Below, one piece after another: positions 50,601 to 62,022 of a stretch of 64,000 nt of DNA (position 1 is its first letter; each line of letters begins with the position of its first letter). The notes under the pieces are model-generated. The model saw only the letters and a list, made by a program, of their open reading frames with translations. It was not told the DNA's origin and ran no database searches. Position numbers and translations under genes: made by a program. The stretch comes from Galerina marginata (taxonomy: Eukaryota > Basidiomycota > Agaricomycetes > Agaricales > Galerinaceae): positions 930,001 to 994,000 of the forward strand of contig JAECYW010000017.1 of the NCBI GenBank assembly GCA_023014335.1, read 5' to 3'.

Positions 50601-51216
50601 ACAGTCCTTTCTGTTGGGAACGCTGATGGTGAAAAACGGACAGTCCCTATTCCGAAAGGAACACGTGTCGCAATCAATACACCTGGCCTTCATTATAATC
50701 GTATGGAGCTTTAAAACCCTCCACTACCTCAAAAGTAACTTATCCACCGCTAAGCTCGGTACTGGGATGATCCTGAAACCTTCAAGCCTTCGCGTTTCCT
50801 GAAACCGGACTGGCCCCGTGATGCATTCGTTCCATTCAGCGTCGGTGAGGCCTTTGTCCTAACTCGTCCTTCTTTATTTTTTAATCTTGCCGCTAGGCGC
50901 TCGTGCATGCTTGGGTAGAAAGTACGCTTTCTCGACGTTCTCTGGACGCGGTCATCCTGATATATGGGACTATAGGTTTTTCGAGACTGAGGGCATTGCA
51001 GTCCTAACCATGCTCGTCTCTCGATACAAAATTACCATCAAGGAAGAGCCCCAATTTTCCGGAGAGACTGTAGAACAATGCAAAGCAAGAGTCTTTAAGA
51101 CAAGCAATATGTTGACTCTGACGTGGGTGCTCTGAATCAGGTCGAGACTTATTGCTGATATGCATTCTGACTGCAGGCCCGTTCGTGTCCCGCTAACTTT
51201 TACGCGTCGCGCTTGA
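38647..51216 (+). CDS. Cytochrome P450 monooxygenase (copy 2), with a 10-kb retrotransposon in an intron
   Basis: Close paralogue of the P450 at 35813. Anchor MQGIPLLVVSCGLLYFVRQLFSFWNAVRSI; then FPRAPGLSPGSNHFFSDKH, FASAGWDMNSIA and ITTVTIADADTIK ending at 39117. The next exon starts only at 49251 (EITSSRARFPKPVFQY), because the intron contains a retrotransposon (39139-49215). Downstream: ASEGEEWKKYRKISAPAFSD, FLLAGHE-TTAHT (I-helix), VFYETLRLFPP (ExxR), PIPKGTRVAINTPGLHYN, heme loop PFSVGARACLGRK, and PVRVPLTFTRRA ending at TGA 51214-51216. One extra C near 39009 seems to break the frame before SMIPSP. One intron (from 49650) uses a GC donor. Without the insertion the interrupted intron would be 51 nt. 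Whether the gene still makes a full transcript is unknown. Confidence 0.85.
39139..39552 (-). repeat. 3' LTR of the gypsy element
   Basis: 414 bp, TG...CA ends. Apparently identical to the right LTR outside the nested insertion. It contains a short frame (39351-39536), repeated at 49014-49199 only because the LTR is repeated; I do not regard it as a gene. Confidence 0.93.
39553..39565 (-). other. Polypurine tract of the gypsy element
   Basis: On the minus strand the sequence directly before the 3' LTR is ctgggggggctaa, a purine run of the kind that primes plus-strand DNA synthesis in LTR retrotransposons. It directly abuts the LTR. Confidence 0.8.
39851..40846 (-). CDS. Extra ORF of the gypsy element, between integrase and 3' LTR
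   Basis: Open frame of about 331 codons from ATG 40846 (MSSTYTSASPLLFNE), or up to 409 from an ATG at 41080 that overlaps the end of pol in another frame. It lies where envelope genes sit in retroviruses, but the body lacks a signal peptide, a transmembrane anchor or cysteine pairs. The middle reads like a folded helical protein (PYVNALDIVLQDTYLRTIFLGAV; DAAWLSVIKLAQLIQCAGNQYNPYDMEAG; LVDQFTIVQKTVLAHIGWMAAAIHRS; WGSYFGIKWGEFMERVSGV). The C-terminal 50 residues are strongly basic (RRRLNL..., SRSRSARRRYLRRKNS), suggesting nucleic-acid binding. It matches nothing I recognise. The long intact frame in an element with identical LTRs suggests it is a functional part of this family. Confidence 0.75.
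   Translation of the reverse strand: MSSTYTSASPLLFNEVPSTPPPSPILDTNIDLPTDFLSSSIMPSPSPYALTVITDPYVNALDIVLQDTYLRTIFLGAVNSGVAQYKLSPLDITPDVNFGVTSYRLDQRLADAAWLSVIKLAQLIQCAGNQYNPYDMEAGPLPLTIPDSAFRSIDMEPLLLPITLLSPTVNPLCQNFASVQSLVDQFTIVQKTVLAHIGWMAAAIHRSLAQGPSSEWNWGSYFGIKWGEFMERVSGVNGVHSVHTPAPFVEEDFDLTAIENSMSLHFLPGNFKLKNIGYLRRRLNLASHHVQGQRFASRSRSARRRYLRRKNSVGQVERKGAVPRAHYDFSC
41040..47894 (-). CDS. Gag-Pol polyprotein of the gypsy element, one in-frame stop
   Basis: One frame of about 2,280 codons runs from ATG 47894 to the stop at 41040, interrupted by a single TGA at 43896-43898. Domains in order: Gag with a zinc knuckle CRHCGSDKHWDNECRH (near 45900); aspartic protease with IIDTGSDITLIS (near 45435); reverse transcriptase with KPRMVIDLRKFNENV, FRRMPFGYRNGPSVFQ and, beyond the TGA, VYIDDIVIFS (the YxDD site, near 43840); RNase H (RVYTDACDYGLAG, ITDHAAL); integrase with an HHCC-type zinc region (HSGYHKTYNR ... 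CDICQ) and DDE residues (SMDFIPEL, ITDRDTRW, NPQADGQTE); and a C-terminal chromodomain-like part (REYRVRYVGYGPEDDEWL). The TGA sits where related elements usually have Arg, so a CGA to TGA change is likely. Everything else is open. Confidence 0.93.
47942..47956 (-). other. Candidate primer-binding site of the gypsy element
   Basis: Immediately inside the 5' LTR, on the minus strand, the sequence reads ttggtggacacattgg. A TGG directly after the LTR fits pairing with the 3' CCA of a tRNA. The tRNA species was not identified. Confidence 0.6.
47957..49215 (-). repeat. 5' LTR of the gypsy element, split by a nested element
   Basis: The LTR parts at 47957-48118 and 48964-49215, plus one copy of the target duplication, add up to the same 414 bp as the left LTR, with no difference seen. 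The 838-bp TIR element at 48119-48956 splits it. Since the 5' LTR carries the promoter, the insertion could silence or alter element transcription. Confidence 0.92.
48119..48956. mobile_element. 838-bp non-autonomous TIR (MITE-like) element nested in the LTR
   Basis: The ends are perfect inverted repeats of about 25 bp: ggcggtctaactataggtgt and onward at the left, and its reverse complement at the right. It is flanked by gtaagac on both sides (48112-48118 and 48957-48963); the empty site is visible in the left LTR (cctgtaagacttagg). The duplication may be read as 7 bp, or as 5 or 3 bp with longer TIRs (cggcggtc...gaccgccg), because the target bases extend the palindrome. The interior is AT-rich, holds a taat run (about 48154-48174) and no transposase-like frame. 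Superfamily not assigned. Confidence 0.9.
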
Positions 51217-54200
51217 GAGCCTAGAGATCACTGAATTTGCGGGTGCAAGAGCTGTGCAGAGGTCTATTGAATTCTACTCACAGCAGTATTTATTCCATAT
51301 ATTCATTACGACTGACGGCGGAGTGTGACAATGTGGGAAGAATAATTACTATTTTGGAACATGAAGAAGTTACCCCCCGCGTTGTAGGATGTTCCGTATT
51401 TCTAGAGTCCGCCCCTCTACACTGTCTGCTTATTATACCCACCCGCCGTTCCAGCACCCGTCACCCCGCTTATCAGTGATTGTTCGCATTAGTCTCGTCG
51501 TATATGAATCAAAGTTTATGCTAGGCTGTATCGTTGTGCAACTTCACGGCCGGGTATATAAAGACATGCAGCGGCTTCGTTTCTCCTCCAATATCGCCAG
51601 AGACAGGAAGCGCGAGAACTTGGAAGCGCGACGCGTTGATGACGGAGGCGCGTGCGTTGGTCACGAGAGGTGACTCCCGCGTTCATCATAGAATGTGTCC
51701 CTGTCGGCCACCTGTTCGAAAAGGCGGACAGGCGGAGACAGGCGGACGGTATGGCGGGGCGGTCGGACACGAAATTCGGAACCTTCTGCTGCCGCGTTCT
51801 CCACTTCGAGTCCCCAAGCTCCAAGTCCCAAGTGGTTTTTCATTAGCGTCGGAGGTGCACGCACCAGGCGAAACAAGTAGCATTCATCAATATGGTAGGA
51901 ATGAACAACACTTACTATCGAAAGATACTGATAATTGTTGGGTCAACGGGATATCGTTACGGGTGTAGACGAAGCCAGAATTTGGAACAATTACTCGCGG
52001 TATCACAGCCATTTATGCAAGCTATTCGATTCACTTTCGCGAAGGGGTTCGTTGGGGAACAATTTGCGCTGTGGAACACGATGTAGCCTGTAGAATGGTG
52101 AGGAAAGTTAGCACGCCTACTTCAACGTGGGAAGCACGGATCTCCAGAGACGCGGTGGTCGTCAAAATGGAAGAAATCTGACCGAATTCATGAGAGTACT
52201 CTGAATCGCCACGGTGGCAGTGTCCTTGAACCAGCGAAGAGTAAAATCCGAGAACTTTCGACAGCGAGAGTGTGCTAGCCGGCAGACGGCCTTGATGTCG
52301 CGGTCTGTCGGTCCTTCGAGGGAGGGACTTGTCAAATCAAACAAATAATCTTGCTACCGGCACCCGATCTAATCGCAAAGACCAAGCTCTAGTCTCTCAG
52401 ACGGGTGTTTGTTATCAAAGATGGAAAACCTGAGATCCCATCTAAGTCGGATGGACAGCTGCTAAAGTAAACCCACGATAGAACAAAGTTCTTCACTCAT
52501 TTCCGTTCTCGCCAGCATGGTCGAGGCTTCTAGGAGTGTGGCATAAAGGGGACGCACGCATCGATGACTTGAAATACTCGCCCTATGATAGGCATTACTT
52601 CCGGTAAAATGGGGTTGGAACAGCAGGAATGTCAAGTGGCCTTCACGGATTACACAGAAGATGGCATTCTCGAATGTCAATTCCAGCTGTTTGGTTGGCT
52701 GGGGATGTGGTTTGGGCGATCAATCGCTCGATAATTGAGTTCAGCGAATGAATAATCGATCGAGCGGCAGCTTCGATTCGAGCAAGAAGACAGCGGTTTT
52801 GACCTATTTGTCGCAGCAGAGGACTAGGGACCTGGCTTCCTTTTCTCCAAAAAAATCAGCTCACTTGACACAACGTGGAACATCATTTAACCACCTTCAA
52901 AGTTCCAAGCGATAGGCCAAGAATTTGGGCCAATGAAGGCACAACAAGCCCTACATAAAAGGGATACCGCGTTTGGGCAAAGAACAGTCAATTCCTCGCC
53001 TCCACATCCACATGAGACCTCACCGTCTTCCACAATGATATCCTCCTTCAATAAAGTCGAACCACGGGTGTGCTGCAGATATTAGGGTATGCGAGTTACA
53101 CTTATCTCAAACCTTTTCCCAACTAACAGACCTAGTCCCGCAATAGAAAATTCAGGTTGCGTTAAGGTGCTGTAAAATTGTTTAACTCGTCCATGCACAG
53201 TTTGAGGTACAGCAGCCGTCTCATTGGTCTGTGTACCCATCCGATGCTTGTCCTTCAACCAATTGCTTTGTCCAAGCACGTCGGGCGAAGGTCATTACCA
53301 TGGGAATGGAGTATGTCAGGCCATGAGTGCAGCTCGAGTGTGCCCTTCAAGCTAGCGAAAGGCCTTTGATATTGGACGGGCTCAGTTTCACGATGGAAAA
53401 ACGCTTCCACGAGGATGCCCCGGCTTTCTGGACGTGTGGCCCCGACGAGATTACTGACCATACCAGACAACGGCCTGGTATAGACGCGTTGTCGCCCACC
53501 TCATATCTACAGGCATTGTAACTGTAGCATGCTTCCCATACTGATCTTACTTGATTCTTGATCAAATGTCAGGTGGCACCATGAGCGGTGCAAAGACGCT
53601 GCTACAGTGGTGTGATTCCACTTTTCATGGCTCTGAATTTTGGGTAAGTGGGTATTCAGATTCTCGAGAATTGATGCTGAACTTACATAAATCACATATG
53701 TTGTTCATTACAGGGTGGGAGGTTGCTGATTTCGTGGAGGTGCTCTCAAAGAACCTCTTGTATGCAGCCTCGCCCTGTATGCCAGTGAGCAAAGTTAGAC
53801 AGACCCAAAGAGGTTACTATCGGGCCAGACATTCTTCGAATGCAGACCTATTTACGCTTGATTTACGCATTCGTTTATCACACGCCACGAGTATCCTGTT
53901 GCGCGGCTGGGCCTAGCAATTGTCAGCATTTGCCAAGTGCGAATGTTGCAACTCACAAGGGTATGCTATTACATCCTGTGTCGACTCTGTGGAGCGTACT
54001 AGACCAATACTGGACGGTCATGGTAGGCAAGTAAATTTATGTTTCTACCTTTATCGGAAAATTTTTCGAGCTTTTCTAACGGGGTGTCAGAGCAAAGCAG
54101 GAGTGGCGTGCAGAATGTAAAAGGGGGAGGAGAAACAATGTCGTTGAGCGCGTGGCGATTTGTTGGCATAGTTGGGAGTGATCTGCGCTTGGTCACATAT

Positions 54201-54552
54201 GGGAGGTCCCCGGCGGGCCAGAGATGGCAATTCGATTGCCTTTCATTGTCTCCAGCACTCCAAAGAAACCCATCGGTTGGTTTAAGCTCTAAAAGGACAA
54301 CAACATTACATTTGACAGTTTATGTACTTGAAAGATCTGAGTCATTATGGCTCTCCTACGCACCCTGTCAGCACCTTGGCTGACAAGACTTCACTTCTCT
54401 ATACGCCATTCCAGTTGTCCAGCCATGCATTATGACCATGGATTTACTTACAAATGTGAATATCTCCCAATGGCTCAGTGGGACACATTGGTGCGGGATT
54501 TTAAACTAACATATATATAATTTGTGGTAAGTACGTGGCACGACCAGAACAT
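51217..54552. other. 3.3-kb stretch without a supported gene
   Basis: ORFs on both strands are short (at most 144 codons: 51534-51968 and 53551-53916 plus, 52462-52680 minus), overlap one another in several frames and show no motif I recognise or consistent splice chain. GC-rich near 51600-51800, AT-richer elsewhere. No LTR or TIR sequence from the elements above was found. It may be decayed coding or transposon sequence. Confidence 0.4.
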
Positions 54553-56024
54553 CTAGGCCCATCTTCCTGGGACGACGGGATGAGATGCAGACAATCCGCC
54601 ATCAACAGCGATGTTTTGACCGTTTACATAGCTAGAGTCATCTTTAGTGGCCTAATGTCAGCATCATTACCAAGCCGTCAAATATGAGCTTACCAGAGGC
54701 AAGGAAAAGAGCAGCATTGGCTATTTCTGTAAGATATCAGTGTCAGTGTTTAGGATCTTGAATGTTAAAGGTAAACAAACCTTGTGGAACGCCAAATCTT
54801 CCTAAAGGGTTCAGCTGCCCGATTTTGCCTTCTGAGCCGCGTTGACGAGCATAGTCGAACGTGGGCCCGGTCATTCCAGTCTCAATAAGTCCGGGGCAAA
54901 TTGTATTAATACGAATATCAGTCTTTTGCAGTTGGTAAGCTGATGTCTGCGCGATCGAGTTCACGCTAGTTGAAACGGTTAGAATGGAACCCGGCGCGTT
55001 ATTAACAACTTACGCAGCCTTGCTCGCGCTATCTGCATAATAAATTCAGATAAACGCCAGGAAAAACCGATAGGACTTCACTAACAGTCAACTGTACCCG
55101 CCCCAGATCTGATTCCAGCAGCTGTTTCCAAACAGGCTCAACAGGTATCTCCTTATCATTCAAAGATTCGAACACGTACTGGAGGCAGTCATGATAATAC
55201 TACCGCCGCTGACATTCTTCCCTCTCGATGGGTTGGTCTTTAGCATTGCAGCCGAGCCGTACTTGACAGCAAGAAAACATCTACAAGTCCGTTAGGCCAA
55301 ATGCGACGAACAAAAAAAAAACCGAACGAAAGCGCGTTAACGCGCATGCTGTTCATGAAAGTCTCTGCTGTAGTATCCACGAGAGGTTCTCGGGAGGCAA
55401 CACCAGCCTAAACCCCGAAGTTATATGCGACAGTAAAAAAAGGTCGTGAATCCCTACATTGGCAAAGAAAACGTCCAACCTTCCTTCGTCACGGAGAGCT
55501 TGTTCACAAACACCTGATATAGCTGCATTATCTGCTGCATCAGCGTGGATGGTTGTGACCTATGCAATATTCAGAACCATCAATCTGCACAATATAAGTA
55601 ATAGCCCGAAGCTTACTTTGACATCGGGGTATTTTTTCTCAATGGTGGATTTCAAGTCAGGCAGATTTGTAGGATTATAATCCATAAGATAGAGGTGTTT
55701 GGCGCCTGTCCATGAAGAAGGCTGGTCAAATTTAGTGATAATGGCTAGATCCTAACCCCGACCTTGGTGCGCAAAGGTGAGGGAAGCAGCGCGACTGGGC
55801 GTGATGCATCAGTGTCGATTAACCCTATAGTACCAGTCAAGATTCACTTACCCAATACCCTTTAGTGATCCAACGCCAGTAATAATACACACTTTGCCGT
55901 TCAACTTCCCTGCACGGACAGTGTTGTCAAGTTGTGACTGAATTTGTTGGATTCGAGCAGCTGTGGTGGCGTAGTGCTCCTCAGCAGTTTTGGCTTGGGT
56001 CTTGACTTTGTCATAAGCAACCAT
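54553..56024 (-). CDS. Short-chain dehydrogenase/reductase (SDR), classical type
   Basis: NAD(P)-dependent oxidoreductase; the substrate cannot be told. From ATG 56024 on the minus strand: MVAYDKVKTQAKTAEEHYATTAARIQQIQSQLDNTV, an N-terminal extension, then GKVCIITGVGSLKGIG, the Rossmann nucleotide-binding turn (TGxxxGxG type with extra residues). Then KHLYLMDYNP, VTTIHADAADNAA, VFFANAG (the NAG motif), GGSIIMTASVAGIRSGAGTVDYSASKAA with catalytic Ser, Tyr and Lys (YSASK, split by an intron), DIRINTICPGLIETGM, and the C-terminal NAALFLASDDSSYVNGQNIAVDGGLSAS. The stop is at 54553-54555. Several short introns with in-frame junctions. It diverges from the P5B ATPase gene over about 450 nt. Mitochondrial or peroxisomal location cannot be decided. 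Confidence 0.9.
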
Positions 56025-56470
56025 TGCGTAGAATATAGGGCGAAGGAGCGGGTTAGGATTAGAGTGTTTGAAGGTCGAAATTGGAAGAAAGAGCGCCGGC
56101 CAACTGAGATCCCGGCCGGTCGGGTGACCGTTCGTTGAAGGCTTGCCAGATCGCAGCCCCGTTTGAGCTTCGTAGGGGTCAAGTTGTTAATTAATTTTGC
56201 CTCTTCTCTCTCTCAAGTATGAGCCACTGTGTACAATTTTTATTTCACTCCTTGTTGAACCCACGACATTGAGCCATCTGCAAGCTATTTGCCCTTCCAA
56301 ATCAGGGACGCTTCAGGGACTTTGCTAGCTCCATAAAAGGAAACTTCTGTGTAATAGGTTCGTATCGGGTCGGTTCACGATTTTTTGACTCCGTCATATA
56401 CACTTCGAATTCAGCCGACAAGACGAGCGCTTCAGCTTATACCACTGCCCCTAGAGGCGACGTGTTTGAG
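56025..56470. other. Divergent promoter region (SDR / P5B ATPase)
   Basis: 446 nt between two divergent starts. No gene-like ORF of its own; a plus-strand frame at 55944-56138 is antisense to the SDR first exon. Confidence 0.4.
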
Positions 56471-59400
56471 ATGGCTCCCATGGCAAGCTCCTCGCAAGAA
56501 GACCCCGGCCCGTCTCACGACTATACAGAGGGTGCATCCGCAATGGATATAGGTCAGGCTCTCGATAACACTCGTCGCACACGGCGCGACTCTCAATATA
56601 GCACCTACTATGACGGAGACGGGGACGGTGCGATGTTTTCTGGACCTGGTCATACTGCGAACCCCAGTAGTGTTTCGAGGATGTCACATATCGAATTGGG
56701 ACGGAGGAGCAGCGATGGTTGGCTGTCTCGCAGAAAGAGCATCGAATCCAGGCACTCTTACACGCAAAGGCGGAGAAGAGATAGTAGGGACAGCCAGGTA
56801 TCGCGTCAAAGTGTGGAAGGAGCGAATAGTCAACACGAGGAGCAAGACGAGACTGACTTGCTGCAAACCGCCGACAGCACCAGTGCCACGAGGGGAAGGA
56901 GAAAACGGCACAGGTCCCCATCGCCCCAAGCTCGTTCAGGCGTCTTCGAAAATCTAGCACATCTATTTGGACGAAGCGGAGCCTCAGACGACAGGCGCCC
57001 TTCACTATCACAACAGTCCTCTACAAGCCGTCTGTCGAGGCGCAGTCGACAATCGGATGCCGTGTCAGAAAATGCTTTGGATACGGACGACGAAGCGGAG
57101 GAGCGTTGGGGGTACTCATCAGGCGAAGAAGACTCTGAAACCGACTCCAACAAATCCGTGAACATAATGCATGATAACGCGTCGATAACACCAAGCATGG
57201 AATATGATTCTGAACCTCCTAGTCCCAGTGAAGGTACACAAAACCTACCTTTACTCAACCTTGATCCCGTTTTTGGTGGAGAAGCTCGCATAGACATGGA
57301 TACCGCCTTCACCATGCTCGAACAACCCCCACCCGGCTCACCGAGTAGGCAAACAATATATATTGCGGATGAAGACAGCAATGTTCGTTTTGTTGGGTAT
57401 GAGGCTATAACGTGGCGGGTGTGGCTTTGGCGGGCGTGTTGTGTTTTCACCTTTGGAATACTTGGACTACTTGGACATTGGTTTCCCCATTTATGGCTTC
57501 GTTGGGTGGCCCGAGAGAGGGCTTTCGTTGATTCACACAATGGATTCTTGGTTGTTGAGGTGAGTATCGAGATCTATGTTTTTAGTATTCTAACCCATTT
57601 TATTTAGTCGGCACACAAAACGATCATATTGCTTCCAATCCAAAAACTGATATATCCCTATCATATTTCAACTGCATTTTCAGAAACCGTACCTGAAGTC
57701 CCAGGAACGGAGATCTATAAGCCTCCAAACCAGTATTATGATGCGAAGGATGGCCTGCTTAAATATCTACTTGTCGCGGACTATCGTCATACCCGCTTCG
57801 CTGTGGATCCAAGGACAGGTCTTTTCAACATGGTTAGGTTTGTGTTTGTCTGGTCTTGACTCTCGTTTCCTTCATTCATAGCACCCAACAGAGATTGGCG
57901 GGATCCACGATGGACTGGGGTTGCTTCTGCTCAACTTGGCATCGATCAAGAAATCAGGGAACAGCGCAGGCTATTATTTGGCAAGAATGAGATCGACATA
58001 GAGGGCAAGTCTACGGTGTCGCTTTTGGTCGACGAGGTTAGTCACCGTGATTCCTTTGTCTCCTGCCTAACACTCATTCTATACACAGATCATTCACCCA
58101 TTTTATGTGTTCCAAATTGCCAGCATCATTCTATGGTCCCTGGACGACTATTATTATTACGCCTTCTGTATTGCTCTTATCTCCATCATTAGCATTACTA
58201 CTACTCTAGTTGAAACGAAGAAGGTTGTTTTCTTTATTCACTACACTTCAAACAATTTCTCACCTTCCTTCAGACGGTCGCTCGCATGAGGGAGATGTCA
58301 AAGTTAGTCTGTAACATGGAGGTCCTTAAGGATGGGACCTGTGAGTTCCAAGTTCACGCGACTTCCTATCTGAGTGTCCTAATTCTCGTTGTAGGGGTGG
58401 AAACGGACTCAGCTGAGCTAGTACCCGGAAATATCGTCAATCTCTCCACTTCCCAGTTTTCTCTCGTCCCTGTCGACCTCTTTTTGCTGTCGGGCGACGC
58501 GATTCTGAATGAAAGCATGTTGACTGGAGAAAGTGTTCCCGTTAGCAAGACACCAGTTAAGGACGACGATCTTCTGAAATGGCGAGACCAGAAGACCGAA
58601 AATCCGAAAGCTTTCCTTTACTGTGGTACTCGGGTTGTTCGCATACGTGGTACATACACATCTGACGGACAAGGACGACCCGCACTCGCTCTTGTGGCCC
58701 GAACAGGTACAATATTCCTGACTTTCTCTTTATCCATGGGCCATATTTTTTATCTTGCCATTTTCTAGGTTTCAACACAACGAAGGGTGCACTTATCCGC
58801 TCAATGTTGTTTCCCAAGCCTATCGGTTTTAAATTTTATCGTGATTCGGTCAGGTTTATTGGGGTTCTCGCTGGCATCGCAGGTCTGGGTTTCTGTTTCA
58901 GTGCCATCGAGTTCATCAAAATAGGCGTATGTTTCTTCCTCCTTTTAAGCCCAGGGACAAGTTGTTAACAGCACTCTCAGCTTCCGTGGCAAACTATCGT
59001 TGTACGCGCCTTAGATTTGATCACCGTTGTAGTTCCGCCAGCCCTTCCGGCAACATTATCGATCGGAACAAGCTTCGCCATTGGTCGACTGAGGAGGCTA
59101 GGTATCTACTGCATATCGCCCAGCCGAGTGAACGTCGCGGGGAAGATCAATGTCTGCTGTTTCGACAAGACAGGAACGTTGACCGAAGATGGCCTCGACA
59201 TCCTTGGAGTGCGCAGTTTGGAAAGAAATACAGACAGATTTGGAGAACTATTGGAAGATGTGCACGACCTTCCCTTGGGGAACGACAAAGCGACGTTCTT
59301 GCACGCTCTTGCCACTTGTCATTCGTTGAAGATGGTCGATGGCGAAATCATTGGCGACCCTTTGGATGTGAAAATGTTTGGATTTACGAGGTGGACACTG

Positions 59401-61780
59401 GAAGAAGGGCGTGTTGCCGGTACTGGGAACATTAAGGCGAAAGGCACTGTCATTGAACAGGCTGCACTGGTGCAGACAGTTGTACGTCCGCCTGGAAGTG
59501 CCCAATTCCGCTTGGAGGACGCCCTGAAGGGGTCATCTAAGGTGAACGAGTTTTATACTTCCTCCCAATAGTTGCTGATATTGTGTGTAGCATGCACACT
59601 TCCTGGAACTTGGTGTTATTCGGACCTTTGATTTCATCTCTGCTCTTCGTCGGATGAGCGTCATTGTTAAACGACTGAAGAGTAGCAGTATGGAGATTTA
59701 TGTTAAAGGAGCACCGGAGGTCATGACGGAAATCTGTGATAAATCGTCCTGTAGGCGTGTTCCATTTGTACTTATACCTAACCTGATCCTCATATTTGGT
59801 TTTTCAGTCCCACAAGATTATGATGACCTCTTATCATATTATACCAAACGAGGATACCGTGTCATAGCGATCGCTGGCAAGACTATGGAAGGTTTGTCTT
59901 GGCTGAAGGCGCAAAGAATGAGGAGGTATTTCTTACCCAACATTTACATGCATACCAGACGCTCATTTCGATGGTTTTAGGGAACAAGCCGAATCTGGAC
60001 TTAAATTCCTGGGACTTATAATATTCGAAAATAGGCTCAAGCCTGGGACGGCGCCTGCGATACAAGCCCTGCGATCTGCTCACTTGGCATGTAGGATGAT
60101 CACAGGAGACAATCCTCTCACTGCAGTCAGCGTCGCACGTGAATGCAGCCTCATTAACCAAGCCGCCCATGTATTTTCCCCTACTTTTGCTAGAGGTTCG
60201 CTCATTGACAGCTTTTTCGGCTGTACGTTAACATTTTAAATATAGGGAACGCATCGACTCCCATTTCCAAGTTGGTCTGGATTTCAATGGATGATCCTAC
60301 ATGGAAACTCGATTCGTACAGTCTCAAGCCCCTCGCACCTCCACCGCATCATGGAGTAGAAGCCGACGAGATCAATTATCATGATTATTCGCTCGTCATC
60401 ACAGGAGATGTATTTCGCTGGATGCTCAACCATGCACCCCTTGAGACTGTGCAGAGGGTACGTCAAAAATATGGATGTAGTCTGAGTGTAATAATTGATT
60501 GGGCTCCCGCAGATGCTTGTGAAAACGCAAGTTTTTGCAAGAATGTCGCCTGATGAAAAGAATGAGGTTGTGGAACGTCTCCAGTCGCTTGGGTACACCG
60601 TCCTAATGTGCGGTGACGGTGCTAACGATTGCGCGGCTTTGAAAGCGGCTGATGTTGGGATATCATTATCGGAGGCTGAAGCCAGCGTAGCCGCGCCGTT
60701 TACGACCAGCACGCCTGACATTGGATGCGTAATTGAAGTCATCAAGGAAGGCCGCTGTGCACTTGTGACCAGTTTTAGCTGCTTCAAGTACATGTACGTA
60801 AAGACGATTGACTTTTTGGCCGTCACTGACTCTAAACTCAGGGCGCTCTATTCGATGATACAGTTCACCTCGGTTACACTGCTTTATTCCTTTGCATCAT
60901 CGCTAGGAGATTTCCAGGTGGGGACTAGACTCAAAGATGGCGATGCCTTCAAACTGATGATCAATTATGGCAGTTCCTTTACATCGACCTATTCATCATT
61001 ATACCGATAGCAGTTACGAGTAAGCTGGTTGGGTTGTGCTGATTGGCGATGCTGACAATATTAACCGTTGTGCAGTGGGGACGAACCGTTCCATATTCGC
61101 GTATCTTCCCCAAGCGCCCAACTGCCAGTTTGGTGTCTAAAAAGGTACTGGCAAGCATCATCGGCCAGATTGTTATCACGAGTGCTGTCCAATTCTGGGC
61201 TTACTTTTGGGTTCGCCGCCAAGAATGGTGAGTTATGAAGTTTTAAAAATATTGATGACTATTTACTTGGACGCGCCAAGGTATACACCGCCTCCAACGA
61301 CGCTGCCATCAGAGGGCGGCAACAATAAACTCGAGTCTACAAACTACGAAAACTCGGCTCTATTTTTGGTGTCGTGTTTCCAGTATATCCTTGTGGCCGC
61401 CGTGTTCAGCATTGGACCACCGTACAGACAGTCGATGTGGACGAATGGTATGTCGCGGGGTCAGCGAAACGTTCCATTTCTGACTTTACTCTGCAGGATG
61501 GCTGATGTTCTCGATGTGTTTGCTGACGGCGTTCAACGTGCTCGTGTTGCTCGCGCCGCCCAAGGCTGTGGTGAATCTGCTCACGCTGATGTCATTCCCG
61601 ATGGCAGCACGTTACACGGTGCTGATGGCAGCCGGGATCAATGTCGCGGTGTCGCTGGGGTTCGAGGAGTGGGGGACGCAGGGTGTGAGCACGGTGCTCG
61701 GTGCAGTGATGGAGTGGTGGCAGCGGGGGAGATGGCGAGTGCGGGACGGCAAGGCGTACAAGGCGATAGAAGGGCAGTAG
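56471..61780 (+). CDS. YPK9: P5B-type cation/polyamine-transporting ATPase (Ypk9/ATP13A2-like)
   Basis: P-type ATPase of the vacuolar/lysosomal P5B class; known members export polyamines and affect heavy-metal tolerance. ATG 56471 (MAPMASSSQ) is chosen because the upstream in-frame codon at 56462 is GTG. A Ser/Arg-rich cytosolic N-terminus of about 300 residues precedes a hydrophobic hairpin ([24 protein letters not shown]), then [23 protein letters not shown] segments, [12 protein letters not shown] (A-domain TGES), [22 protein letters not shown] (the PPALP M4 motif that marks P5B rather than P5A), [18 protein letters not shown] (phosphorylated Asp), [46 protein letters not shown], and TM7-TM10 ending at the TAG at 61778-61780. 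About ten short introns; all junctions checked were in frame. Full length and apparently intact. Confidence 0.95.
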
Positions 61781-62022
61781 CACTGATATATCGGAGAATG
61801 AAACTGGCGTTGTCGGAGAATGAAAAATGACTGATGGCAACGGGATTGCAACGGACGTCTCACCTTTCTTAAGCTCCTCCCTCCACTTTCTCTTTCTTTT
61901 CTCCATTGCCCCGAGGGCACTTCCAATCTTTTCTTTCTCCACCGCGAACGGGCCAGGCTGCTCCTTCGCCTACCTCAGAGTCGCCGGCTGGTAACGGGCT
62001 CAACCTTCAAGATCGATTAGCC

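Noticed and set aside
51534..51968. 144-codon ORF in the 51-54 kb region
   Set aside because: Four other frames are open over the same GC-rich stretch, so the open frame has little weight.
56462..56470. Upstream start of the P5B ATPase at 56462
   Set aside because: The codon is GTG (gtgtttgag); the first ATG at 56471 is the normal choice in a fungus.
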